This document shows positions 6,250 through 11,733 of a DNA stretch of 11,733 nucleotides, piece after piece. This DNA is from Merdicola sp048393175 (GTDB taxonomy: Bacteria; Bacillota; Clostridia; TANB77; CAG-508), in assembly GCA_048393175.1 (NCBI GenBank), contig DBFJJM010000050.1, positions 1-11,733 of the forward strand, in the 5' to 3' direction. The stretch's first letter is position 1. Every line of letters starts with the position of its first letter. The notes below the pieces were generated by a model. It worked only from the letters and a program-made list of their open reading frames with translations, was not told the origin of the DNA and ran no database searches. The translations under genes and the position numbers were made by a program.

Positions 6250-7182
6250 ATGTTAGGAGAAAATTTAAAACGCTATAGAGAAAATTTAAAAATGACTCAA
6301 GCAGAAGTAGCAGAAGCATTAGGGATAAAATCTGCTACCGTTTCAAAATATGAATCAGGAGCATTAGAGCCAAATATTGAAGCTTTAAAAAAACTAGCTG
6401 AATTATTTGATGTTTACATTGATGAATTATTAAAAGAAGATGTATTTGACATAGCTAAAATAAATGTTTTAGAAGTACTAAGAGAGCAGAAAGATATGAA
6501 ATTAAAAGGAAATTTATATCATAATACTCAAATTCTATTTGCCTATAACACAAATCATATGGAGGGAAGTAAACTTTCAGAAGCTCAGACTAGATATATT
6601 TATGAGACGAATACCTTATTAACAGAAAAAGATTCTATTACAGACTTAGATGACGTATTAGAAACAGCGAATCATTTTAAATTAGTTGATTACATGTTAG
6701 AGATGGCAGATAAAAAAGTAACAGAAAAAATGATAAAAGAATTTCACAAGATATTAAAAGAAGGAACATCAGATAGTAGAAAAGATTGGTTTGTAGTAGG
6801 GGAGTATAAAAAACTAGCCAATGAAGTAGGTGGATTAAAGACTACAGAGCCCAAAAATGTTGAAAGAGAGATGAAAAAATTATTAGAATGGTATGAATCT
6901 TTTAAGCAAATAACAATAAACGAAATAATAGAATTTCATGCTAAATTTGAAAAGATACATCCCTTTCAAGATGGAAATGGTAGAGTTGGTAGAATAATTG
7001 CATTTAAAGAATGTTTGAAAAATAATATTGTACCATTTATTATTTTAGATAAAGAAAAATTATTCTACTATAGAGGATTAAATCAATATCAGACCAATAA
7101 GGAAAAGGGGTATTTAATGGATACTTGTTTAAATGCACAAGACCAATACACAAATATAGTAGAATCTTTTTTAAAACATTAA
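6250..7182 (+). CDS. XRE helix-turn-helix / Fic domain AMP-transferase
   Basis: Fic enzymes usually transfer AMP from ATP to a hydroxyl of a target protein. This 310-residue product joins an N-terminal XRE-type helix-turn-helix (about 3-62, with MTQAEVAEALGIKSATVSKYE as its core) to a Fic fold (about 85-300). The catalytic motif HPFQDGNGRVGR (237-248) matches HPFx(D/E)GNGRxxR at every conserved position, including the base H237 and both arginines, so activity is expected. TNHMEG (101-106) fits the inhibitory (S/T)xxxE(G/N) helix placed ahead of the Fic core (class II). E105 would contact the second arginine of the motif, R248. GEYKKLANEVGG (184-195) is the likely flap that docks the target. 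A palindrome in its promoter suggests that the HTH half represses its own gene. A 48-codon ORF follows 28 bases downstream. The substrate is unknown; a toxin-like, stress or transcription-coupled role are all possible. Confidence 0.93.
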   Translation: MLGENLKRYRENLKMTQAEVAEALGIKSATVSKYESGALEPNIEALKKLAELFDVYIDELLKEDVFDIAKINVLEVLREQKDMKLKGNLYHNTQILFAYNTNHMEGSKLSEAQTRYIYETNTLLTEKDSITDLDDVLETANHFKLVDYMLEMADKKVTEKMIKEFHKILKEGTSDSRKDWFVVGEYKKLANEVGGLKTTEPKNVEREMKKLLEWYESFKQITINEIIEFHAKFEKIHPFQDGNGRVGRIIAFKECLKNNIVPFIILDKEKLFYYRGLNQYQTNKEKGYLMDTCLNAQDQYTNIVESFLKH

Positions 7183-7210
7183 ATACGACTTAATAATGGA
7201 GAAATAAAAA

Positions 7211-7357
7211 ATGCTAGAGATTGCATACAATGAATGGATTGAATTATGTAATAATTTTAAAAAAAATATTTTCTTTGATACAGATGCAAATAAGAAAATA
7301 GTATATGAAAAAATTAGTAATATTATTAATTTTATAAATGATATAATTTATGAATAG
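7211..7357 (+). CDS. Small 48-residue ORF downstream of XRE-Fic
   Basis: This ORF runs from ATG 7211 to TAG 7355-7357. GGAG (7198-7201) lies 9 bases upstream, and the Fic stop is only 28 bases before, so co-transcription is likely. The product is mildly acidic and reads as two short amphipathic helices around a turn (helix about 1-20, DTDANKK turn, helix about 30-47). It has no membrane segment or recognisable motif. A terminator follows 13 bases after the stop. Small proteins next to Fic enzymes include antitoxins such as those of VbhT and of other class I Fic proteins. Those carry the (S/T)xxxE(G/N) motif in trans; this one lacks it, and the Fic protein already has its own copy. It could be a novel modulator, a leftover fragment of a larger gene, or non-coding. 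Confidence 0.5.
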   Translation: MLEIAYNEWIELCNNFKKNIFFDTDANKKIVYEKISNIINFINDIIYE

Positions 7358-7370
7358 GTTAGAAAATATC

Positions 7371-7398
7371 AGGACTTAAGAATTCAATCTTAAGTCCT
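7371..7398. terminator. Bidirectional terminator between the Fic unit and the 7443-8063 gene
   Basis: AGGACTTAAGA (7371-7381) pairs perfectly with TCTTAAGTCCT (7388-7398) around a 6-base loop. The flanks are only moderately T-rich in either direction. It lies between convergent transcription units, 13 bases after the small ORF and about 45 bases after the stop of the - strand gene. Confidence 0.6.
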
Positions 7399-7442
7399 AT
7401 TCGCACAACTTTTAAATAGTATCTATTTTCTCAAAATGAATG

Positions 7443-8063
7443 TTACAGTTCTATTTTTTGATATTGAGCAATGTCTGGAATTTCCATATTTTCTTCTGTT
7501 ACATTTCCGATTTGTAATTCTATTTTTACACTTTCTTTTTCATAGTTATCTTTTACTATTTTTTTAGAATCTTTATTAACCCATAGAGTTTCTTCATTTA
7601 ATGTTATCACATAACATTTTTGATTGTTATATTCTTCAGAAGAAACAGTAGCTTGATTCAAAAAAGCTAGTTTAAACAGTTCTTGCTTTTGTACGGTTTG
7701 ATAGAATCCAAATAATTCGCTACTAGAGACAGTAGATACTTCGTTAAATGGTTCTGGCATTTCTATATACTGTTTTTCATTTGGCATAATACCATAAGCC
7801 TTTTGTCCATCTTTATAGACAATTCTATCCTCTAATATTGCTTTTAGACGATTTTCTTTATAGTAAGTTGTACTAATGTGTCCTTCTGCATCTGTAGAAA
7901 TAAACTGATAATTATTGAGAGTTAGGTCTTTATTACTGTCATATACCGATTTTACAATAGAGTAAGTATAAATGGTTTTAGCGAAATAAAGTATGGCAGT
8001 AAATAAGACTAAGATTAAAAAAAGAATAAAAATTGTTTTTACATAGTTTGTTTTTTTCTCCAT
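7443..8063 (-). CDS. Membrane-anchored extracytoplasmic protein, LolA-like features
   Basis: The 206-residue product begins with a basic N-terminus (MEKKTNYVK) and one hydrophobic segment (about 9-30) with no lipobox cysteine. It is therefore a signal anchor placing residues 31-206 outside the membrane. The outer part is rich in alternating polar/hydrophobic strands and short turns (YQFISTDAEGHISTTYYKENRLKAI, split here by strand breaks; later CYVITLNEETLWVNKDSKKIV). This resembles the one-sided beta sheet of LolA/LolB-like or sigma-E-regulatory domains seen in Gram-positive surface proteins, but the similarity is by eye and not firm. The start is ATG 8063, with GAAAGGAG upstream. It has a perfect promoter and its own terminator, so it is a single-gene unit. 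Whether it serves lipid or envelope sensing next to the acyl-CoA synthetase is unknown. Confidence 0.82.
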   Translation of the reverse strand: MEKKTNYVKTIFILFLILVLFTAILYFAKTIYTYSIVKSVYDSNKDLTLNNYQFISTDAEGHISTTYYKENRLKAILEDRIVYKDGQKAYGIMPNEKQYIEMPEPFNEVSTVSSSELFGFYQTVQKQELFKLAFLNQATVSSEEYNNQKCYVITLNEETLWVNKDSKKIVKDNYEKESVKIELQIGNVTEENMEIPDIAQYQKIEL

Positions 8064-8121
8064 TTTTTATCTCCTTTCTTATTAAAACTAAGTGAATGTA
8101 AAATACTGTTAATTTAATAGC

Positions 8122-8150
8122 ATCATAGCAATATTATTTTAAACTGTCAA
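8122..8150 (-). promoter_or_regulatory. Strong sigma-A promoter of the 7443-8063 gene
   Basis: On the - strand: a perfect TTGACA (8145-8150), a 17-base spacer and TATGAT (8122-8127), one base off consensus. The leader to ATG 8063 is about 50 bases. This is among the best promoter matches in the window, so the gene is probably well expressed. Confidence 0.88.
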
Positions 8151-8176
8151 TCTTTTTACTTGATAGGAAAATAAGA

Positions 8177-8211
8177 AGCAGAAAAGAATACAATCTTTAT
8201 TCTTTTCTGCT
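8177..8211 (-). terminator. Terminator of the acyl-CoA synthetase gene
   Basis: AGCAGAAAAGAATA (8177-8190) and its exact complement (8198-8211) form a 14-bp stem with a 7-base loop. It lies 16 bases beyond the stop of the - strand gene, and on that strand TCTTATTTTCC follows. It separates this gene from the next promoter. Confidence 0.85.
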
Positions 8212-8227
8212 CTTTTCTCAGTTTACT

Positions 8228-9967
8228 CTATTGTGCTAATATCTTTTTTAATTCATCTGCTCTTTTTACTTTTTGTGTTGTAGTTTTAATAAGTGGTTCT
8301 GTTGTGATAGAAATTTCTTTAATATGTTTGAAATCAGATAAAGTTTGATTTACTTTTTTTACTTCTTCCCACATAAAGGAAAAATAGTTTTCTGGTGTTA
8401 AATCTGGGTATAACTCTTTCATGTTTTCTTCTTTATACACAATTTGAGCAGCGATAGTTAAGTCATGATTTTTAGTTGGTTTTCCATACACAAAAATTTC
8501 CTCTACAAAAGGTAATTTACTCAAAGCAAATTCTAATTCTTGAGGATAAATATTTTTTCCATTTTTTAATACAATAACGTCTTTTTTTCTACCAGTAATA
8601 TAGAGAAAACCTTCTTCATCAAAATATCCCAAATCTCCTGTATAAAACCAACCATCTTTTAAGACTTCATTCGTAGATGCTTCATCTTCATAATAGCCAA
8701 GCATAACATTAGGCCCTTTTACAACAATTTCTCCAATTTGTTCTTCATTTGGAGAATCAATTTTTACTTCTTCGTTGCACATAATTAATCCTGTAGAACC
8801 CGGTTTTTTATAAAAGTCGGTTTCTGCTGCAATAACGGGGGAGGTTTCTGTTAAACCATAACCTTGTACCATTGCAATTCCAAAATTAGAAAGACCAATT
8901 ACTGTACTTTTCTCCATAGGAGCTCCACCATACAATACTAAACGTAGTTTTCCCCCTAAATTATTTAAAATTGGTTTAAAAAGTATTCTTCTTGCATCAA
9001 GATGTAATTTCAAAAGACCATTTGATAGAGTTGTCATTGCATGAATTAATCCTTCCTTTCCTGTTTCTTTAATTGTTTTAGAAATTTTTTTATACATCAT
9101 TTCTAACATTAAAGGGACTGCTACAAAAACAGATACTTCATATTCTGCTAAATTTTTGGTGATATATTTTAAGCCATCGCAAAAAGAAATCGTAGCACCA
9201 CAGTAAAGACCACCATAAAGAAAACTAATGGTACACTCAAAGGTATGATGTAAAGGAAGGAAGGAAAGAAGTGTATCGGTATCATACATTTTTACAAAAT
9301 GGGGCATAGCATTAATATTAGAACATACATTATTTTGAGAAAGCATCACTGCTTTTGAACGAGCAGTAGTTCCAGAAGTAAATAACATAATAGACATTTT
9401 CTGGTTATCTATGATAGTTTTTTCATATCTTGTATCTCCGTTTTCTAATAGCCTTTTTCCTTGTTCTAACAGGTCTTGATAAGAGTCAAATTTAGAGTCA
9501 GAGGGTGTATCCATACAAATATAGTATTGTAAAGAATGACCTTGTTCTTGTTTTAGTTGTGTAAAAACATCTTCATATTTACCATCAAAAATAACAGCAC
9601 TAGCACCGCTTCTTTGAATTAAAGACTTAATTTCATGATTAGGAAGTGCCTTATCTAAAGGAACAATTACCATGTTTCCAGTCGTAACTGCCAGATAGGA
9701 AGTACACCACTCATAACGGTTATTACCAATTAAAGCCACTCTTTTATTTTCTAATCCTAAATCCATAAGTTTGGTTGCTAATGCATCAATGTCTTTTTTT
9801 AATTCAGAAAAAGTAACACGAACAATCTGGCTATCCACGCCATCTTTTTTTAATTGATATGCAATTTTATTATTATACAAAGAAGCGGCACGATTTAGGA
9901 GTTCTTTAAAATCTTTTATCGTACCTGTTTCGTGATTTTTAAAAGTATGAAATCTCTTTTCTTCCAT
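8228..9967 (-). CDS. AMP-forming acyl-CoA synthetase (long-chain fatty acid-CoA ligase type)
   Basis: ANL-superfamily enzymes activate a carboxylic acid with ATP to an acyl-adenylate and then join it to CoA. The 579-residue product is of usual length. Conserved motifs in order are the P-loop TSGTTARSK (197-205), the HH pair in PLHHTF (238-243), YGGAP (346-350), GYGLTETSP (369-377), YTGDLG (442-447), ITGRKKD (457-463) and the catalytic C-terminal lysine in TTTQKVKR (562-569, K566). The lysine motif usually reads xxTGKxxR, so Q in place of G is a small deviation. Overall it resembles FadD-like long-chain ligases, acting at the inner membrane face. The start is ATG 9967, with AGGAGGAAG directly upstream. 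The frame stays open 67 codons further, but that extension crosses the promoter and overlaps the divergent gene. It stands alone, without beta-oxidation genes, so the physiological substrate is open. Confidence 0.92.
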   Translation of the reverse strand: MEEKRFHTFKNHETGTIKDFKELLNRAASLYNNKIAYQLKKDGVDSQIVRVTFSELKKDIDALATKLMDLGLENKRVALIGNNRYEWCTSYLAVTTGNMVIVPLDKALPNHEIKSLIQRSGASAVIFDGKYEDVFTQLKQEQGHSLQYYICMDTPSDSKFDSYQDLLEQGKRLLENGDTRYEKTIIDNQKMSIMLFTSGTTARSKAVMLSQNNVCSNINAMPHFVKMYDTDTLLSFLPLHHTFECTISFLYGGLYCGATISFCDGLKYITKNLAEYEVSVFVAVPLMLEMMYKKISKTIKETGKEGLIHAMTTLSNGLLKLHLDARRILFKPILNNLGGKLRLVLYGGAPMEKSTVIGLSNFGIAMVQGYGLTETSPVIAAETDFYKKPGSTGLIMCNEEVKIDSPNEEQIGEIVVKGPNVMLGYYEDEASTNEVLKDGWFYTGDLGYFDEEGFLYITGRKKDVIVLKNGKNIYPQELEFALSKLPFVEEIFVYGKPTKNHDLTIAAQIVYKEENMKELYPDLTPENYFSFMWEEVKKVNQTLSDFKHIKEISITTEPLIKTTTQKVKRADELKKILAQ

Positions 9968-10000
9968 TTTCTTCCTCCTATTTATAAATTCGCTCCTCAT

Positions 10001-10029
10001 TTTATACCAAAATGAAGACAAATGCAACA
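10001..10029 (-). promoter_or_regulatory. Promoter of the acyl-CoA synthetase gene
   Basis: On the - strand an extended -10, TGGTATAAA (hexamer 10001-10006), is preceded at 17 bases by TGTTGC (10024-10029) as a weak -35. The expected transcription start is near 9994, with a 27-base leader carrying AGGAGG. Confidence 0.6.
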
Positions 10030-10052
10030 AAACAAATAGCAAAATACCAAAA

Positions 10053-10069
10053 AAAGTAAAAGTTACTTT
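10053..10069. repeat. 17-base palindrome between acyl-CoA synthetase and cysteine desulfurase genes
   Basis: AAAGTAA-AAG-TTACTTT (10053-10069) is a perfect 7-3-7 inverted repeat in the 167-base divergent intergenic region. It lies upstream of the ligase promoter's -35. It could be an operator for one or both genes. I cannot assign a regulator. I found no convincing promoter for the desulfurase in this region. Confidence 0.45.
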
Positions 10070-10134
10070 GGGAAAAAAGAAAATCTGCATAACCAAATCA
10101 TCAAATCCATATACTAAAAGAGAAGGTGAAAAGA

Positions 10135-11280
10135 ATGAAATTATGCTATTTTGACCATGCAGCAACAACCGCTGTAAACGAAGAAGTGTTAAAGGAAATG
10201 TTTCCGTATTTTAGTTTGAATTATGGAAATGCTTCTTCTATGTATCAAATAGGAAGAAAATCTCATCAAGCAATAGAGCTAGCAAGAAAAAAAGTGGCAA
10301 ATTCAATAGGAGCAAAGCCGAAAGAAATCTATTTTACAGGTTGTGGAAGCGAAAGTGATAATTTAGCAATTAAGGGATTTTGTAGAGCAAATAAGCAAAA
10401 GGGAAATCATATTATTACGACAAAAATTGAGCATCCTGCTGTACTACACACTTGCCAAAGTTTGGAAAAAGAGGGTTTTACAGTTACGTATTTATCGGTT
10501 AATCCAGAGGGAAGAATCTCTTTAGAGGAACTAGAAAGAGCTATTACGAACCAAACCATTTTAATTAGTATTATGTTTGCCAATAATGAAATAGGGACAA
10601 TACAACCCATTAAAGAAATATCCGCCATAGCGGAAAAACATCATATTATTTTTCACACAGATGCTGTTCAGGCAGTTGGAAATGTGGCAATTGATGTAGA
10701 AAAAATGGGAATTGATATGCTCTGCTTATCTTCTCACAAATTTTATGGACCCAAAGGAGTGGGTAGCTTGTATATTAAAGAAGGAATTTTAGTAGATAAA
10801 ATACAAGACGGAGGACATCAAGAAAGAGATAAAAGAGCAGGAACGGAAAATGTTGCAGGAATTGTGGGGACAGGAAAAGCAATCGAGCTGGCATGTGGAA
10901 ATTTAGAAAGTTATAACCAAAAATTACAAATGCTAAGAGATTACTATTTTGACCAACTCCAAAAAAGAATACCACAGGCAAAAATAAATGGAGATATAAA
11001 ACATCGTTTACCGGGAAATGCCAATGTATCCTTTCCTTCTATAGATGGTCAAAGTTTATTATTTAAGCTAGATGAAAGGGGAATTTGTGCATCAGCAGGC
11101 TCTGCTTGTTCTACTGGAATGACAAGTCCTTCTCATGTTTTACTAGCGATTGGATTAAAAGATGAGTTAGCAAATGGAACACTTCGTGTTACTTTTGGAG
11201 AGGAAAATACAAAAGAAGAGGTAGACTATTTATTAGATTCCTTAGAAGAAATAATAGGACAAATGAGTATGAAAAAATGA
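10135..11280 (+). CDS. Cysteine desulfurase, group I (NifS/IscS-like)
   Basis: This PLP enzyme converts cysteine to alanine and passes the sulfur, as an enzyme persulfide, to Fe-S scaffolds or tRNA thiolation enzymes. The 381-residue product has the expected length and starts with the standard YFDHAATT. Key residues are H100 (IEHPAV), D176 and Q179 (HTDAVQ), which hold the cofactor, PLP-lysine K202 in SSHKFYGPKG, the RAGTEN motif (234-239) and the persulfide cysteine C325 in SAGSACSTG. The long cysteine loop marks it as group I and not SufS. I chose ATG 10135, 6-7 bases after AAGGTG; the in-frame GTG 10126 lies inside that binding site. It is monocistronic: no iscU, iscR, thiI or mnmA lies beside it, and terminators follow directly. 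Whether it is the general IscS or a dedicated NifS cannot be decided here, so I give no symbol. Confidence 0.93.
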   Translation: MKLCYFDHAATTAVNEEVLKEMFPYFSLNYGNASSMYQIGRKSHQAIELARKKVANSIGAKPKEIYFTGCGSESDNLAIKGFCRANKQKGNHIITTKIEHPAVLHTCQSLEKEGFTVTYLSVNPEGRISLEELERAITNQTILISIMFANNEIGTIQPIKEISAIAEKHHIIFHTDAVQAVGNVAIDVEKMGIDMLCLSSHKFYGPKGVGSLYIKEGILVDKIQDGGHQERDKRAGTENVAGIVGTGKAIELACGNLESYNQKLQMLRDYYFDQLQKRIPQAKINGDIKHRLPGNANVSFPSIDGQSLLFKLDERGICASAGSACSTGMTSPSHVLLAIGLKDELANGTLRVTFGEENTKEEVDYLLDSLEEIIGQMSMKK

Positions 11281-11313
11281 CCAAAGGGTGGCAAAAAGCC
11301 ACCCTTTCTTTGG
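11281..11313. terminator. Strong terminator after the cysteine desulfurase
   Basis: AAAGGGTGGC (11283-11292), loop AAAAA and GCCACCCTTT (11298-11307) form a GC-rich stem right after the stop codon. An outer CCAAAG/CTTTGG pairing is an alternative. CTTTCTTT follows on the + strand. On the - strand the same hairpin ends the 11316-11582 ORF and is followed by TTTTTTC, so it can work both ways. Confidence 0.88.
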
Positions 11314-11315
11314 TG

Positions 11316-11582
11316 CTACCGCATGGATAAAACTTTTAAGATTGCTTTTGGCAATCTTTTTTCTTTGGTCAATTTTTTTACAATCTTAAGAATGTATGTT
11401 TTGTGATAACGAAAATAACTTTTGTCTATAGATTGAATATACCATCTAAACCAACGTTTTTTAAAAATCACAATACAAAATTCTTGTCCCATAAAGGATG
11501 CCGGATGTAACAAAACGATTTTGTGCAAGCCTTTATAAATACATATGATTTTGTCCCGATAAAGAATATCCTGCTTTTTCAA
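11316..11582 (-). CDS. Small basic hypothetical protein with TTG start
   Basis: The family is not recognised. The frame opens at TTG (11582), preceded at 7 bases by a perfect AGGAGG. That is much stronger than chance and argues for a real gene despite the unusual start. A TATAAT at 11624-11629 on the same strand could be its -10, with only a weak -35. The 88-residue product is very basic, with many lysines and arginines, and has an aromatic middle (RWFRWYIQSIDKSYFRYHK) and a lysine-rich C-terminal helix. There is no clear membrane segment. It could bind nucleic acid or membrane phospholipid, but neither is shown. Its last 20 codons overlap a + strand terminator. The alternative is a decayed gene end. 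Confidence 0.5.
   Translation of the reverse strand: MKKQDILYRDKIICIYKGLHKIVLLHPASFMGQEFCIVIFKKRWFRWYIQSIDKSYFRYHKTYILKIVKKLTKEKRLPKAILKVLSMR
11338..11364 (+). terminator. Second, tandem terminator downstream of the cysteine desulfurase
   Basis: AAGATTGC (11338-11345), a 5-base loop and GCAATCTT (11351-11358) are followed by TTTTTTCTTT overlapping the arm's end. It is a typical intrinsic terminator on the + strand and acts as a backup 25 bases after the first one. It lies within the 3' part of the opposite-strand ORF at 11316-11582. Confidence 0.75.
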
Positions 11583-11663
11583 AGTTGCTCCTCCTACAAA
11601 AAGATATTACTAAAGAGGAAGAGATTATATCGAAAAAGAGTAAAAAAGAAAAGAGAAAAATAA

Positions 11664-11691
11664 AAAAATACCTTCTTTCGAAAGTATTTTT
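11664..11691 (-). terminator. Terminator for a gene entering from the right
   Basis: Two 12-base arms (11664-11675 and 11680-11691) pair with one G-T wobble. Read on the - strand the loop is GAAA, closed by C-G, a stable tetraloop. A T-rich stretch (TTTATTTTTC) follows on that strand. This indicates - strand transcription arriving from beyond the window edge. Confidence 0.72.
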
Positions 11692-11711
11692 CAACTATTG
11701 TTTTTTGTATT

Positions 11712-11732
11712 TTATTTTGTTTCAGATGATTT
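11712..11732 (-). CDS. Possible last codons of a gene truncated by the window edge
   Basis: On the - strand one frame reads Lys-Ser-Ser-Glu-Thr-Lys-stop, ending with TAA at 11714-11712. The terminator hairpin starts about 20 bases later, the usual distance, so this is a plausible gene end. Six codons are far too few to identify a product. Confidence 0.3.
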   Translation of the reverse strand, partial: KSSETK

Positions 11733-11733
11733 T

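Noticed and set aside
9968..10168. 67-codon N-terminal extension of the acyl-CoA synthetase frame, hydrophobic and looking like membrane segments
   Set aside because: ATG 9967 has AGGAGG directly upstream. The extension would cross the promoter and overlap the divergent desulfurase start, and its hydrophobicity is what AT-rich non-coding DNA yields on the T-rich strand.
1..11733. CRISPR arrays, tRNA or rRNA genes, insertion sequences
   Set aside because: No regularly spaced repeat, cloverleaf with a TTC-arm pattern, rRNA-like block or transposase frame was seen on either strand. Single inverted repeats are explained as terminators or candidate operators.

Overview
The window looks like chromosome from a low-G+C Bacillota, most likely a clostridium or a close relative. 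The reasons are strong AT bias, AGA-dominated arginine codons, AGGAGG-type ribosome binding sites, near-consensus sigma-A promoters and a CtsR/McsA/McsB/ClpC protein-quality-control operon. I cannot name a genus from sequence alone.

Layout. (1) 1-4760: ctsR-mcsA-mcsB-clpC on the + strand, tightly spaced, behind one promoter. A textbook CtsR operator sits at the expected transcription start. This is the arginine-phosphorylation/ClpC proteolysis stress module, and it ends at a hairpin shared with the next, convergent gene. (2) 4764-5330 (-): an unrecognised 188-residue protein with visibly higher G+C and different codon use, so probably acquired. It is divergent from 5528-5866 (+), a small one-pass membrane protein; the shared intergenic region carries two promoters and inverted repeats. 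(3) 5911-7398: a gene-poor stretch, then an XRE-type helix-turn-helix fused to a Fic (AMPylation) domain that has an intact catalytic motif and an intact inhibitory motif. Its promoter contains a perfect 15-base palindrome, and an untracked 48-codon ORF follows 28 bases after it. This is the best candidate in the window for a self-contained, little-described system. (4) 7443-9967 (-): a membrane-anchored extracellular protein and, upstream of it, a long-chain acyl-CoA synthetase-type AMP-forming ligase; each has its own promoter and terminator. (5) 10135-11280 (+): a group I (NifS/IscS-like) cysteine desulfurase, divergent from the ligase and followed by two tandem terminators. (6) 11316-11733 (-): a small basic ORF with a TTG start and a strong Shine-Dalgarno sequence, then a terminator and possibly the last codons of a gene entering from the right.

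How they work together: only the first operon is a clear functional unit. CtsR represses the operon, McsB (activated by McsA) inactivates CtsR and marks proteins with phospho-arginine, and ClpC unfolds the marked proteins for ClpP, which is not in the window. The remaining genes are mostly single transcription units with no evident shared pathway. The Fic gene plus its small downstream ORF is the exception: they look co-transcribed and self-regulated.
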